From Paludibacteraceae bacterium (GTDB lineage Bacteria; Bacteroidota; Bacteroidia; Bacteroidales; Paludibacteraceae): a stretch of 14,729 nucleotides of DNA. The notes under the pieces are model-generated. The model was given only the letters and a program-made list of their open reading frames with translations, did not search any database and was not told the origin of the DNA. The stretch lies in the NCBI GenBank assembly GCA_017560605.1, contig JAFZEQ010000021.1, positions 1 through 14,729 of the forward strand. Direction: 5' to 3'. This document shows positions 1 through 8,712 of this stretch, in pieces (within the stretch, counting starts at the first letter, position 1; each line of letters starts with the position of its first letter). The position numbers and the translations under genes are program-made.

Positions 1-171
1 GGTATCGTTATCCATACTGGCGAGTTGTCTTCCCTCAAGCATGGCAAGGATGATATCAAGGAGGCTGGTCTCAACATGGAGTGCGGTCTGAGCATCAAGA
101 GTTACAATGATATCGTAGAAGGCGACCTCATCGAGACCTTCGAGCAAATCGAGGTAGCAAAGACCTTGTAA
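1..171 (+). CDS. infB: Translation initiation factor IF-2, C-terminal end (partial)
   Basis: Frame 1 is open from the window edge to TAA at 169-171 and gives the last 56 residues of a protein whose 5' part lies outside the window. The segment with SSLKHGKDD, a glycine-rich turn ([12 protein letters not shown]) and the ending [11 protein letters not shown] matches the last beta-barrel domain of bacterial IF-2, which binds the acceptor end of initiator formyl-Met-tRNA. IF-2 is a cytoplasmic GTPase that brings this tRNA to the 30S subunit. The G domain is not visible, so the call rests on the C-terminal signature alone. No clear intrinsic terminator follows. The 112 bp before the next gene carry a 9-bp tandem repeat. 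Confidence 0.9.
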   Translation, partial: GIVIHTGELSSLKHGKDDIKEAGLNMECGLSIKSYNDIVEGDLIETFEQIEVAKTL

Positions 172-196
172 AAGAATAATATAGATTAGTTAGCAG

Positions 197-232
197 CACT
201 AGTAGCACTAGTAGTACTAGTAGAACTAGCGC
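197..232. repeat. 9-bp tandem repeat, about four units, centred on ACTAGT
   Basis: Units are CACTAGTAG, CACTAGTAG, TACTAGTAG and AACTAGCGC, followed by further CTAG words to about 256. Each of the first three holds the palindrome ACTAGT, so small stems are possible (for example CTAGT-AGT-ACTAG). The array fills the spacer between infB and the rubrerythrin gene. I see no TAnnTTTG promoter in this spacer. The function is unknown; slippage-generated intergenic DNA is the simplest reading. Confidence 0.75.
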
Positions 233-283
233 AGCTAGCCCATCTAATAAACTAGTAATAACAACTTTTAAATTAACACGAAT

Positions 284-820
284 ATGAAAGATCTTAAAGG
301 CACAAAGACCGAAGCCAACCTATGGGAGGCATTCGCAGGTGAGTCTATGGCTCGCAACAAGTACACTTACTATGCTAGCAAAGCAAAGAAAGATGGTTAT
401 GAGCAAATAGCAGCTCTCTTCGAGGAGACTGCAGCGCAAGAGAAGGAGCACGCTAAACTCTGGTTCAAGCTTATCCACGGCATTGGTTCTACATTGGAGA
501 ACCTCACCGATGGTGCTAAGGGCGAGAACGATGAGTGGACAGACATGTACCCACGTATGGCTGCTGAGGCTCGCGAAGAAGGTTTCGAGGAGATCGCTAT
601 CATGATGGAAGGTGTAGCTGCAGTGGAGAAAGCACACGAAGAGCGCTACCTCAAGCTTCTCAAGAACATTGAGGATAAGCTTGTGTTCAGCCGCGATGGT
701 GATGCTATCTGGCAATGCCGTAACTGTGGTCACCTCTATATTGGTCAAGATGCTCCTGTGGTTTGCCCTGTTTGCAAACATCCACAAGCATACTTCCAAT
801 TGCAACAAGACAACTTCTAA
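284..820 (+). CDS. rbr: Rubrerythrin (non-haem di-iron peroxidase)
   Basis: The 178-aa product has the two-domain layout of classical rubrerythrin, which reduces hydrogen peroxide to water in the cytoplasm of anaerobes using electrons passed through a rubredoxin centre. The N-terminal four-helix domain carries the expected di-iron ligands: E20 ([11 protein letters not shown]), E53 and H56 (QEKEH), E95 and E98, and E115 and H118 (EKAHEERY). The C-terminal rubredoxin-like domain has C145-x2-C148 and C161-x2-C164 (WQCRNCGH and CPVCKHP). The length is slightly below the 191 aa of the Desulfovibrio protein. The start at 284 gives the canonical N-terminus, with the first iron ligand at residue 20. 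A strong terminator follows 10 bp after the stop, so this is probably a single-gene unit or the end of the infB transcript. No promoter was found by eye. Confidence 0.97.
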   Translation: MKDLKGTKTEANLWEAFAGESMARNKYTYYASKAKKDGYEQIAALFEETAAQEKEHAKLWFKLIHGIGSTLENLTDGAKGENDEWTDMYPRMAAEAREEGFEEIAIMMEGVAAVEKAHEERYLKLLKNIEDKLVFSRDGDAIWQCRNCGHLYIGQDAPVVCPVCKHPQAYFQLQQDNF

Positions 821-830
821 TTAATCACTT

Positions 831-862
831 AAAGGCTTGCGCACATACGTGTGCAAGCCTTT
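831..862 (+). terminator. Intrinsic terminator after rubrerythrin
   Basis: A 14-bp stem with one G-U pair: AAAGGCTTGC plus GCAC pair with GTGT plus GCAAGCCTTT around the loop ATAC. A T-rich but interrupted tract (TTATACTTCTTTACTTC) follows. It lies 10 bp after the rbr stop codon. The outer A/T pairs could let it work in both directions. Confidence 0.85.
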
Positions 863-893
863 ATACTTCTTTACTTCTAAACTTCTGAACTTC
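862..893. repeat. 8-bp tandem repeat, four units of TNNACTTC
   Basis: Consecutive units are TATACTTC, TTTACTTC, TAAACTTC and TGAACTTC. They lie between the rbr terminator and the ATG of the Na/phosphate cotransporter at 905. Only the second and third bases vary. The gap is too short for a separate gene, and no TAnnTTTG promoter is visible in it. Confidence 0.7.
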
Positions 894-904
894 AAAACTA
901 TAGT

Positions 905-2605
905 ATGGATGCAACTGTACTAATTCAAGCCATCTTGCAGCTTATTGCAGGTATTGGTATTTTCTTGGTGGCATGCCAGATGATGTCTTCCAATTTGGAG
1001 ACAGCCAGCAGTGCCCGTCTCAAAAGTCTGTTTTCCCGTATGTCCAACTCTCGCATGTTGGGCGTCGGTATCGGTACAGTAGCCACGGCTGCTATCCAGT
1101 CTTCGGGTGCAACTACTGTTATGGTCATTGGTTTCGTTAATGTCGGAATCATGTCACTGGCACAAGCGGCCACAATTATTTATGGTGCTAACATTGGTAC
1201 TACTGTCACAGCGCAGATCGTTGCGCTCGGTTTAAGTAGTGGTGGAGGCATCTCTACTACGGTCATTTTTGCCGCTTTCGCCGGCTTGGGTGCCTTTATT
1301 GAACTTTTTTCTAAGAAAGATATATGGAAGACATGGGGCGGTATTATCACTGGCTTTGGTATGCTCTTCGTCGGTCTCAGTTTGATGAGTGGCTCCATGA
1401 AGGAATTGTCTGGGTTGCAAGAAATCAAGGACTTCCTCGCTTCCATCGAACACCCATTGATGCTTGTACTCTTTGGTGCTATATTGACAGCTATTGTCCA
1501 ATCATCTTCTGTGGTCACCTCTATAGCTTTGACCATGGCAGTCACAGGTTTGATTTCACTCAACCAAGGCATTTACCTCACCATGGGTTCTAATATCGGT
1601 TCTTGCGTGGTAGCTATCATTGCTGGTCTTACATCAGGTCTCAATGCTAAACGTACTGCTTTGATTCACTTGCTCTTCAACTGCTTTGGTGTCTTCGTCT
1701 TCCTTATTGCTGCATGGATTATGCATCTTGTTACATCAGGTGCTTGGAACTATGGAGTCATCTTCGAGACAATCTTCCCTGGTGCTCCACAATTGCAATT
1801 GGCTATGTTCCACACCATCTTCAACTGTGTGACTGTTTGCATTATTTTACCTCTTACAGATTATCTTGTCAACCTTGTTTGCAATATGCTCCCTGAGAAA
1901 GCTCGTGTTGACCAACCTATAGGCGAAGGTCAACCTCACTTCCACTTTGTTGATGACAAGATGCTCCGTACACCTATTATTGCGGTTAACCAAGTTAAAC
2001 TCGAGATTGAGAATATGGCGGCAGTGGCTATCCACAATTTCAATCTCTCCATGGATGTTATTTCCAAAGTTGATTTTTCTAAGATGGATGAGTTTAAGGA
2101 GAACGAGCAACAGCTTAACTATCTCAACCGCAACCTTATTCCATATATAGTTCAGCTTAATAATCTTCCTATTAGCGAGGAGGATCATCGTTATCTAGCT
2201 ACTGCTATACGTACTATTGGTGACCTCGAACGCATTGGTGACTATGCCGTTAATGTTACTGAGTACGCCGAGTTATTGAAGAACTTCGACGAGAAGTTCT
2301 CCGCCGACCTCCTCTATGAGCTAGAGCAGTTGCGTGACACGATAGGTTCGCTCTATCAATCTACTATGAAGACCTATATGGACCATGATTTTGATGCGCT
2401 TATTGAGGTTAATCGACACGAAGATCAGGTAGATGAGATGGTCGCTCGTATCGAAAAGATGCACCTCCAACGCTTGATGGATGGTATCTATCCAGCTAGT
2501 GTGGGTCAGGTATACCAAGAGTTCGCTTCTGACGTTGAGCGTATCGCTGACCACTTCTTGAACGTGGCCAAATCCATCCGCCAACTCCACGTAGGCGAAG
2601 ATTGA
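905..2605 (+). CDS. Na/Pi cotransporter family protein with C-terminal PhoU-like domain
   Basis: This 566-aa inner-membrane protein belongs to the PNaS (NptA/SLC34-like) family, which imports phosphate with sodium. The transport part has the family's inverted pair of repeats: QSSGATT (65-71) with GANIGTT (94-100), and QSSSVVTS (199-206) with GSNIGS (228-233). Long hydrophobic segments surround them up to about residue 325. From about 350 to 560 the chain is helical and charged and resembles PhoU (for example NRNLIPYIVQLNN and ERIGDYAVNVTEY), a known arrangement in bacterial members that may tie transport to phosphate signalling. The ATG at 905 precedes the first membrane segment directly. A strong terminator follows. 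The last 65 bp recur at 11512-11576, so the present 3' end may be a recombinant join. In some family members the substrate is unproven, so phosphate is inferred from family membership. Confidence 0.93.
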   Translation: MDATVLIQAILQLIAGIGIFLVACQMMSSNLETASSARLKSLFSRMSNSRMLGVGIGTVATAAIQSSGATTVMVIGFVNVGIMSLAQAATIIYGANIGTTVTAQIVALGLSSGGGISTTVIFAAFAGLGAFIELFSKKDIWKTWGGIITGFGMLFVGLSLMSGSMKELSGLQEIKDFLASIEHPLMLVLFGAILTAIVQSSSVVTSIALTMAVTGLISLNQGIYLTMGSNIGSCVVAIIAGLTSGLNAKRTALIHLLFNCFGVFVFLIAAWIMHLVTSGAWNYGVIFETIFPGAPQLQLAMFHTIFNCVTVCIILPLTDYLVNLVCNMLPEKARVDQPIGEGQPHFHFVDDKMLRTPIIAVNQVKLEIENMAAVAIHNFNLSMDVISKVDFSKMDEFKENEQQLNYLNRNLIPYIVQLNNLPISEEDHRYLATAIRTIGDLERIGDYAVNVTEYAELLKNFDEKFSADLLYELEQLRDTIGSLYQSTMKTYMDHDFDALIEVNRHEDQVDEMVARIEKMHLQRLMDGIYPASVGQVYQEFASDVERIADHFLNVAKSIRQLHVGED

Positions 2606-2606
2606 T
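2542..2606 (+). repeat. Left copy of a 65-bp direct repeat (3' end of the cotransporter gene)
   Basis: This segment encodes the last 20 residues of the cotransporter plus the stop codon and one further base. It matches 11512-11576 at 62 of 65 positions. The copies lie 8970 bp apart in the same orientation and enclose the amidase cluster. The resemblance stops abruptly on both sides (G2541 versus A11511, G2607 versus C11577). Confidence 0.95.
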
Positions 2607-2627
2607 GATTTGCATATAATCTATTAT

Positions 2628-2660
2628 AAAGAGCATTTCCTCACGGAAGTGCTCTTTTTT
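2628..2660 (+). terminator. Intrinsic terminator after the Na/Pi cotransporter
   Basis: A 13-bp stem with one G-U pair (AAAGAGCATTTCC with GGAAGTGCTCTTT), loop TCAC, running into an uninterrupted T6 tract. It begins 22 bp after the stop codon and separates the transporter from the amidase cluster. Confidence 0.93.
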
Positions 2661-2685
2661 ATTGTATTTTTTGAGGATATCTTTA

Positions 2686-2718
2686 GCTACCTTTGCGCTA
2701 CCTTTGCGCTACCTTTGC
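2686..2718. repeat. 11-bp tandem repeat, three exact copies of GCTACCTTTGC
   Basis: Three perfect head-to-tail copies, with a fourth starting as GCTAG. Each contains TACCTTTG, a perfect match to the Bacteroidota -7 element TAnnTTTG and identical to the -7 of the promoter at 14632. No TTG lies at the usual 20-bp distance upstream of any copy, so these are not called promoters. Apart from the terminator, this repeat and the promoter at 2804-2835, the stretch 2606-2913 shows only AT-rich DNA. Confidence 0.85.
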
Positions 2719-2803
2719 GCTAGGGTTAGGTTCTTCCATTTTTAATAGAAAAAGCATTAAAATGTACCTTTTGATAATTTCTACCGAACAAATGTAAAAA
2801 TAA

Positions 2804-2835
2804 TTTGTTTAATTCAAAAAAAAAGCGTAATTTTG
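2804..2835 (+). promoter_or_regulatory. Bacteroidota-type promoter of the amidase cluster
   Basis: The -33 element TTTG (2804-2807) and the -7 element TAATTTTG (2828-2835) are separated by 20 bp, matching the primary sigma factor consensus of Bacteroidota. Initiation would fall near 2842, leaving a leader of about 70 nt before the ATG at 2914. AT-rich DNA surrounds it. It is the only good promoter seen upstream of the three secreted-protein genes. Confidence 0.8.
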
Positions 2836-2913
2836 CAAATTAATTTGAACTTATTGTAAATTTAGACTTTTGTATCGATAAATACAATACGTATAGTAAA
2901 GATTAATCTAGTC

Positions 2914-5900
2914 ATGAAACACCTGTTTTTATCCTTTTTTGTATGCTGTTTATGGTTGTCAGCAACTGCGCAACGCGTTTATATCAATCCTGGTCATGGC
3001 GATTGGGGACCAGATAGCCGTCCGATGGCGACTGTTAACTATGCTGCGTATGACACACTCGGCTTCTTCGAGTCTAACACCAACCTCTGGAAGGCCTTTG
3101 CTCTCCAAGAGAAGCTAGAAGGTGCTGGATATGATGTGATGATGTCCCGTACACAGAATGGTCCATATCCATATGTGTATGGCGACGAGTCTATAGACAA
3201 ACCGTTATTGGATATTTGTGCCGAAGTCAATCTGTTTGAGGCTGACTATTTTATCTCTATTCACTCCAATGCGAATGTGGATGGTGATAATGTTAACTTC
3301 CCTTTGATTATCCACTCTGGATACGATGGGGCGGGTTTCCAAGACGAACGAAATATGGCGCTAGCTATATGGCCACGACTTTTTGAGGCGTTTGGAAACG
3401 ACAAAGACGACACAAATATAGAACAAGGTTTTGAACCCAATAGTGCCTATGCATTAAACGAAGATAATGTGCGAGGTAGTATCAGTTTTTATGGATACAA
3501 TTTAAGTACACTATTGCACAACTACCAAGGTTATTTGGTAGAAGGATATTTTCACACTTACCAACCTGCTCGCCACCGTGCGCTCAACCCCGAATGGTGC
3601 CGCCAAGAGGGTATCCGCTACTTCCGTGGCATACAAGATTACTACAAGAAATCAGGCGAGCAGGTCGGATATATCATGGGCTGTGTGCGTAGTTTGACAG
3701 AGATGTTTACACACGAATACTACAATCCAATGCCAGGCACCTACGATGAGTTTAAGCCTATCAATGGTGCTAAAGTGGTACTCCGCGATGAGCAAGGTAA
3801 TATCATCCGCACCGAATGTTACCGCCATGTTGATCGTAAACTTTCTGACAAATACTACTATACTACCGATAATAACTACAATGGTATCTTTGTCTTCGAA
3901 AATCTCCAACCAGGAATTTATATGCTTACGGTACACGCTGATGGATATAAAGATAAGGAAATGTCGGTTACAGTCACAGCTAACGCAACCGTTTATCCAG
4001 AGATCTTCCTAGAGCAAGGTCAAGGCACCGAGCCTCAAATCAATGTAGATGTTAAATGGGTGCTCAATGGTGGTAAGGTAGATGGTACTTTGCCATCCAA
4101 GATTGAGGGTAGCGATTACACCTTGCCAACGCCTACAAAAGCAGGATATCTCTTCCGCGGTTGGTATGCCAACGCAGAAGGTACAGGCACAGCACTCGAA
4201 ACGCTGTCTGTGGGCTACAAAGGTACAGTCTATGCTATTTGGGAAAGCACCTCTGTCAGATGGGAACTCAATGGAGGAGTTGTCTATCCCGATAACCAAT
4301 GGCTATGGGAGGACTTCCAAAATTATTTTAATGAGTATTATGGAATCAGCAAGGAACCTCAACCAATAACAAATGTCCTAGATTTTTGGACAGAGAACTT
4401 TGATCAAAATTGTAAAATATTGGTACAAAATGCAGATTATAATGTCTCTGATTACTGGTGGCTCGGACATTATATTTGGTCAGCCTATGGTGGTGTTGGT
4501 GGAGAGACGTGGTGGAGAGAATCATTAGCACACTTTTTCAATAATGTTGATCCTAAAGTGTGGCGAGCATTCGCGAAAGCAAAAGAAGCAGACAGCAGAT
4601 TCCACACTCCGATTACCTTACCAGACCAAATTACATATACATACACGATCCCAACGCCAGAGAAAGAGGGTTATAACTTCTTAGGATGGTATGATACCAA
4701 CAATACCTCTGGCAACAAACTTACCACTTTGTCTGAAGGCTACAATGGTACTGTATATGCTATTTGGGAGAAAGCCACTGTAACGACAGTCACTTGGGAA
4801 CTCAATGGCGGACATGTATATCCTAGCAACGATTGGTTGTGGCAAGACTTCTGTAGTGTTTTTAATGAGATTCATTCTTATGATTTAAATAATCCACTAG
4901 ATGAAAACGCTTTTCTTGCAATATGGAACGATCCTTCTAATAACGTGTCTGGTAAACAAGCTTATTACATGTTAATAGAAAGTACTAACCCAACTAATAA
5001 AAGATATTGTTGGCTTGGAGATTATCTTTGGAAGAAAACTGAGACTGCTGCGGGAGGAAATAGTAGTTATATAAACTTGAGTAATGAATGGTGGGGAAAG
5101 GTTATATGGGCATTTTTTAATTGTACAACTTATACATATAATACTTCTGATAAAAAAACAATCTCTGTTGATTTCTCTGTAGCTGGTCAACCTAAGAGCT
5201 GGAGAAAGTACGCATCGGATAACGCGAGTGACAAAAATATATCTACAGACTTCTATACGGAAATAAACCTCCCTACAACAATCGCAACGGATTACACCAT
5301 TCCTATTCCTGAAAAAGAGGGCGTTACTTTCCAAGGATGGTACGATAACCCTAAGGGAGAAGGCGATCTTATCATTGAACTAAAAGCGGGTTCTGCTGGT
5401 ACCATATATGCTATTTGGCAAGAGCCAGTACCTTGTATCGTGGCATACGACCTCAATTATAAGTACCTAACAGGAAAGATGGCGTTCGAATTCTCATTCT
5501 ATGCCAATACCCAACCAACGGCAGGTAAGTTGAAATTCTACAATATGAATGAAGAACCTATTGGAGAATACACGATCAACTATCTCTGGCAAGGAAAAAA
5601 TACCGTTGTCTTAAATGCCGAGGATATTCCTGCTCTTGGTGAACTTATAGTAGGTCGTGATTTCTTATGGGAGGTATATTTGGAAGCACGACCAAGCACT
5701 CTATTCGCCGAGATTTTCCGCTCTAATCCATTCAATACTGCATATGCTACCATCGACAATAGTCCAGAATCGGATTTCTTTGGCAGCATTTGGGTAGCAA
5801 GTCAGCAATCACATGGATATGGCAACATGGAGAAGACCTATGGCGGAATTTGGCGACTAGTGCCAGAGCAAGGCTATGCGCGTGATGGAGGTAAGGATGC

Positions 5901-7848
5901 AGAAGGTCATCGTCCTCATCGTCCTCGTCCAGGAGATTCTCGTCCTAATGGCGACGGACAACAACACCCTCGATGGGATGGACAGCAACCTCCTCAAGGA
6001 GGTGGCGGACAACCTCAAGGTGGTGATGGACAGCAACCTCCTCAAGGAGGTGGCGGACAACCTCAAGGTGGCGGACAACCTAAAAGCGGCGGTGGCAAAC
6101 AAGAACCTCCTCGTGATGGACAACCTCAAGGTGGAGGTGGCAAACAAGAACCTCCTCAAGGAGGACAACCTGATCACACACCAACCGATGCTACACAAGG
6201 CGGCTTTGAGGTCATCTTCCGTCCTACCGTAGCACCTGATGGTACAGTTTATCTCACCGACAATGGATCATCCTACGGCGGTGTATTCATGATGGACCCA
6301 CATACCAAACAAATCACCAACTTCTTTGAGGGGTGTGACTACGAAAATGGCGAATGGAAAATGAATGGCACCGTGGTCGGTAGTGGTTCAACAGGCGCAC
6401 ACATCTATTGGACCGAAGATGGAGACAATAAGAATGGTTTCTCTCCAGATAATGCCAAATTGTATCTAATGCACAATGCCCATATAACTGATGATCCTAA
6501 TGGAGTAACGAAAGGATTCTTTACCTATGATTTGATGAATAATAACCCATCATTCCAACATACCGACTTAAAGCATTTCCCAAACCAACAAGATGGCTTA
6601 CAAACTTATGTTAATACGGATGTTACCGATTATTCTATCGTCGGAACTAGCCGTGGTGCATGGGTATGCCAATTGCGAAAGGAGGACAAGAATGTAATTT
6701 CTGACCCATCTTTGACGTTTTATCCAACAAAAGGTGATCCTACTATATTTTCGAAATCACTAGATTCGTCAGTAGGCGGAATCTTTGGAGATAACGAGTT
6801 GATTCATGGCTCTTTTGGTTCTGCCATTGCAGTAAACAAGGATGAGACTCTGTTAGCGATGGTAGGCGGAACGGGTAACATTATGTTATTCGACATAAAG
6901 TGGAGTGAAAACACCCCAACATTGACAAACAAACGCGATTATCCTATTGTAGCAGATGATTCTAACACAACTGGTGAGTGGGATATCCCTACTATCACTA
7001 CTCTTAACTTTGATTATGCAGGCAACTTGGTAGCCACTATCGGTGAAACCTACAACGACAGCAGAGACCAACACATGGTGACTATCTACACCATGCCTAA
7101 GGCAGAAAACAACATCACTGTACCAGCACGCTATAGCCATCGTGTCCCAAGTCTAGTGGAGGATGACCAATGTATGTCTATCGCAGAACCTAATACAGCA
7201 TACGAAACAGTAGAACTTTATCGCAATCTGCAAGCCGGAATGTACAATACCATTTGCCTACCTTTCGGTATTAACACTTTAGAAGGAACACCATACGAAG
7301 ATGCAAGTGTGCTGAAATTCGTAGGAACAGAGATGGAGAAAGTAGGTGGTGAGGATATGCTCAAACTACTCTTCCAAGAACTGACCTTCCAAGAAGCAGA
7401 TACAATGGTAGCAGGTGTGCCATATCTCATTAAACCTGCACAAGACATCATGAAACCTGTTATATTGTCAGATGTGTTCACCCAAGATGCCAACTCGGTT
7501 CAAGGAACTAGCATTAAACCAACAAATAGTCTTGCTACTTTCCATGGAATAACTAGTCCGGTAGAAATACAAGAAGATCCTAAAATATTATTCTTGGTTG
7601 CAAACAATCGTTTGGCTACTGCATCTAGTACAGGAATGATGATGGCTAATCGTGCATATTTCGAATTGGCAGATGCCCAGAATTTACCTAAGCGTTCAAT
7701 GATTTCAATTGTTAAGTCCACTCCTGCTGGCTTTGAGGAGATATACAACACCTATCAAACAGAAGCATATAAGATGCTATACAACGGCACTATTGTCATA
7801 GTCCGTGATGGTGTGATGTATGACCTCATGGGTACACGTATAAAATAA
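2914..7848 (+). CDS. Giant secreted N-acetylmuramoyl-L-alanine amidase with InlB-type repeats and a beta-propeller-like region
   Basis: The 1644-aa product starts with a signal peptide (cleavage near A19, ...LSATA/Q). Residues 20-240 form a zinc Amidase_3 domain, which cuts the bond between N-acetylmuramic acid and L-alanine in peptidoglycan: H28 in NPGHGDWG, E53 in FESNTN and H117 in ISIHSNA as zinc ligands, and E209 in LVEGYFHTY as the catalytic glutamate. Residues 280-366 resemble a carboxypeptidase regulatory-like beta domain. Three InlB/Listeria-Bacteroides repeats follow: 380-444 (plain), 448-619 and 626-836 (each interrupted by a helical, aromatic-rich insert). Residues 840-935 look like an FlgD-type beta sandwich and 955-1425 like a beta-propeller, split by a Pro/Gly/Gln linker at 990-1092. 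Residues 1430-1600 resemble the TxCLPF-type beta domain of Bacteroidota surface proteins, and a short tail (MYDLMGTRIK) ends the chain. It is the first gene of the cluster. An outer-surface or secreted cell-wall role is inferred. Confidence 0.9.
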   Translation: MKHLFLSFFVCCLWLSATAQRVYINPGHGDWGPDSRPMATVNYAAYDTLGFFESNTNLWKAFALQEKLEGAGYDVMMSRTQNGPYPYVYGDESIDKPLLDICAEVNLFEADYFISIHSNANVDGDNVNFPLIIHSGYDGAGFQDERNMALAIWPRLFEAFGNDKDDTNIEQGFEPNSAYALNEDNVRGSISFYGYNLSTLLHNYQGYLVEGYFHTYQPARHRALNPEWCRQEGIRYFRGIQDYYKKSGEQVGYIMGCVRSLTEMFTHEYYNPMPGTYDEFKPINGAKVVLRDEQGNIIRTECYRHVDRKLSDKYYYTTDNNYNGIFVFENLQPGIYMLTVHADGYKDKEMSVTVTANATVYPEIFLEQGQGTEPQINVDVKWVLNGGKVDGTLPSKIEGSDYTLPTPTKAGYLFRGWYANAEGTGTALETLSVGYKGTVYAIWESTSVRWELNGGVVYPDNQWLWEDFQNYFNEYYGISKEPQPITNVLDFWTENFDQNCKILVQNADYNVSDYWWLGHYIWSAYGGVGGETWWRESLAHFFNNVDPKVWRAFAKAKEADSRFHTPITLPDQITYTYTIPTPEKEGYNFLGWYDTNNTSGNKLTTLSEGYNGTVYAIWEKATVTTVTWELNGGHVYPSNDWLWQDFCSVFNEIHSYDLNNPLDENAFLAIWNDPSNNVSGKQAYYMLIESTNPTNKRYCWLGDYLWKKTETAAGGNSSYINLSNEWWGKVIWAFFNCTTYTYNTSDKKTISVDFSVAGQPKSWRKYASDNASDKNISTDFYTEINLPTTIATDYTIPIPEKEGVTFQGWYDNPKGEGDLIIELKAGSAGTIYAIWQEPVPCIVAYDLNYKYLTGKMAFEFSFYANTQPTAGKLKFYNMNEEPIGEYTINYLWQGKNTVVLNAEDIPALGELIVGRDFLWEVYLEARPSTLFAEIFRSNPFNTAYATIDNSPESDFFGSIWVASQQSHGYGNMEKTYGGIWRLVPEQGYARDGGKDAEGHRPHRPRPGDSRPNGDGQQHPRWDGQQPPQGGGGQPQGGDGQQPPQGGGGQPQGGGQPKSGGGKQEPPRDGQPQGGGGKQEPPQGGQPDHTPTDATQGGFEVIFRPTVAPDGTVYLTDNGSSYGGVFMMDPHTKQITNFFEGCDYENGEWKMNGTVVGSGSTGAHIYWTEDGDNKNGFSPDNAKLYLMHNAHITDDPNGVTKGFFTYDLMNNNPSFQHTDLKHFPNQQDGLQTYVNTDVTDYSIVGTSRGAWVCQLRKEDKNVISDPSLTFYPTKGDPTIFSKSLDSSVGGIFGDNELIHGSFGSAIAVNKDETLLAMVGGTGNIMLFDIKWSENTPTLTNKRDYPIVADDSNTTGEWDIPTITTLNFDYAGNLVATIGETYNDSRDQHMVTIYTMPKAENNITVPARYSHRVPSLVEDDQCMSIAEPNTAYETVELYRNLQAGMYNTICLPFGINTLEGTPYEDASVLKFVGTEMEKVGGEDMLKLLFQELTFQEADTMVAGVPYLIKPAQDIMKPVILSDVFTQDANSVQGTSIKPTNSLATFHGITSPVEIQEDPKILFLVANNRLATASSTGMMMANRAYFELADAQNLPKRSMISIVKSTPAGFEEIYNTYQTEAYKMLYNGTIVIVRDGVMYDLMGTRIK
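5977..6072. repeat. 48-bp in-frame tandem duplication in the Pro/Gly/Gln linker
   Basis: Two adjacent 48-bp units (5977-6024 and 6025-6072) differ only in the last base (GGT versus GGC). Each encodes DGQQPPQGGGGQPQGG, at residues 1022-1037 and 1038-1053 of the large amidase. Shorter variants of the same words continue to about 6165. The unit is a multiple of three, so copy-number changes would keep the frame. Confidence 0.95.
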
Positions 7849-7869
7849 CGAAAAACATATATTAATCTT

Positions 7870-8709
7870 ATGAAAAAAACATTCTTATTCCTAGCAGCAT
7901 GTGCATTATCCATGTTTGCTAATGCGCAGATACTTGAAGTGGTTTCTACGCAAAAATTACCTGCTGAACAAGGTACTATGTGGAAGGTGGCAGGATTCAG
8001 CCCTATGGGGGATTATATCCTTTTGACCGACAGTTACGACAAAGGGTTAGTGCGCTATGATTTGGCTACTCAAACCAAAAAAGTGATCAGCGAAGGTGTA
8101 GGTGCTGGATGGGCAGTGAAGATTAGCAAAGATGGCAAAAATATCGTATATCGCGAGAAAACGATGGATGCTAACAAAATCACCCTTAGCAACATCTACC
8201 AACACAGCCTAGTATCTAACCAACGCGCTTTGCAAGCTAAAGCTCAAGTCGGTATGACCGAATTGGTGGATAAGTCAGCTAAAGTGGATATCACTATCAA
8301 CACCGATCTTCATATTGTATTGGTGCGCAATGGCAAAAACATCGTGCTGACTCCTAGCGGCGCTAACGAGCGTTATATAGATGCCAAAGTATCACCAGAT
8401 AACAAACATATTGTTTACCGTGTATCAGGCAAGGGATGCTATGTCTGCGACTTAGAGGGCAAGAATGTGCGTTTCCTCACTAGTCGTTGCCATGCACCAC
8501 AATGGTATGACAACAATACCTTGGTGGCTATGGACTACGACGACAATGGCGAGCAAGTGACCGCTTCTGGTATCGTGGCTTACACCTTGGACGGCAAGAG
8601 CCAAGTGCTCGTTGAGAAAAGTCAAATGGCTATCTTCCCACACGTGGCAAACGGAAAAATTGCTTACACAAATACCAAGGGTGAACTGTTCTTGATGACT
8701 GTAAAATAA
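7870..8709 (+). CDS. Exported PD40/TolB-like beta-propeller protein
   Basis: This 279-aa protein has a clear signal peptide (MKKTFLFLAACALSMFANA, cleavage before Q20) and no membrane segment afterwards. The mature part has several PD40/WD40-like strands of the kind found in TolB: GFSPMGDYILLTD, KISKDGKNIVYRE, KVSPDNKHIVYRV with YVCDLEGKN, IVAYTLDGKSQVLVEK, and GKIAYTNTKGELFLM. Such propellers bind proteins or glycans and carry no catalytic signature. It starts 21 bp after the stop of the large amidase, with no terminator or promoter between, so the two are almost certainly cotranscribed. No C-terminal sorting tail like those of the flanking amidases is seen, which suggests a periplasmic product. 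A specific function cannot be assigned. A role as amidase partner or regulator is inferred from position only. Confidence 0.85.
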   Translation: MKKTFLFLAACALSMFANAQILEVVSTQKLPAEQGTMWKVAGFSPMGDYILLTDSYDKGLVRYDLATQTKKVISEGVGAGWAVKISKDGKNIVYREKTMDANKITLSNIYQHSLVSNQRALQAKAQVGMTELVDKSAKVDITINTDLHIVLVRNGKNIVLTPSGANERYIDAKVSPDNKHIVYRVSGKGCYVCDLEGKNVRFLTSRCHAPQWYDNNTLVAMDYDDNGEQVTASGIVAYTLDGKSQVLVEKSQMAIFPHVANGKIAYTNTKGELFLMTVK

Positions 8710-8712
8710 AAC

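Noticed and set aside
320..808. 162-codon minus-strand frame opposite rubrerythrin
   Set aside because: It is a shadow of a gene whose protein has all family residues, and the antisense translation shows no recognisable domain.
2862..2873. TAGACTTTTG as a second amidase promoter
   Set aside because: TA and TTTG are separated by four bases rather than two, so it does not fit TAnnTTTG, and the 2804-2835 promoter fits fully.
5857..6232. Long open frames on both strands over the linker repeat
   Set aside because: They arise from the low-complexity 48-bp repeats of the real amidase frame and have repetitive, implausible translations.
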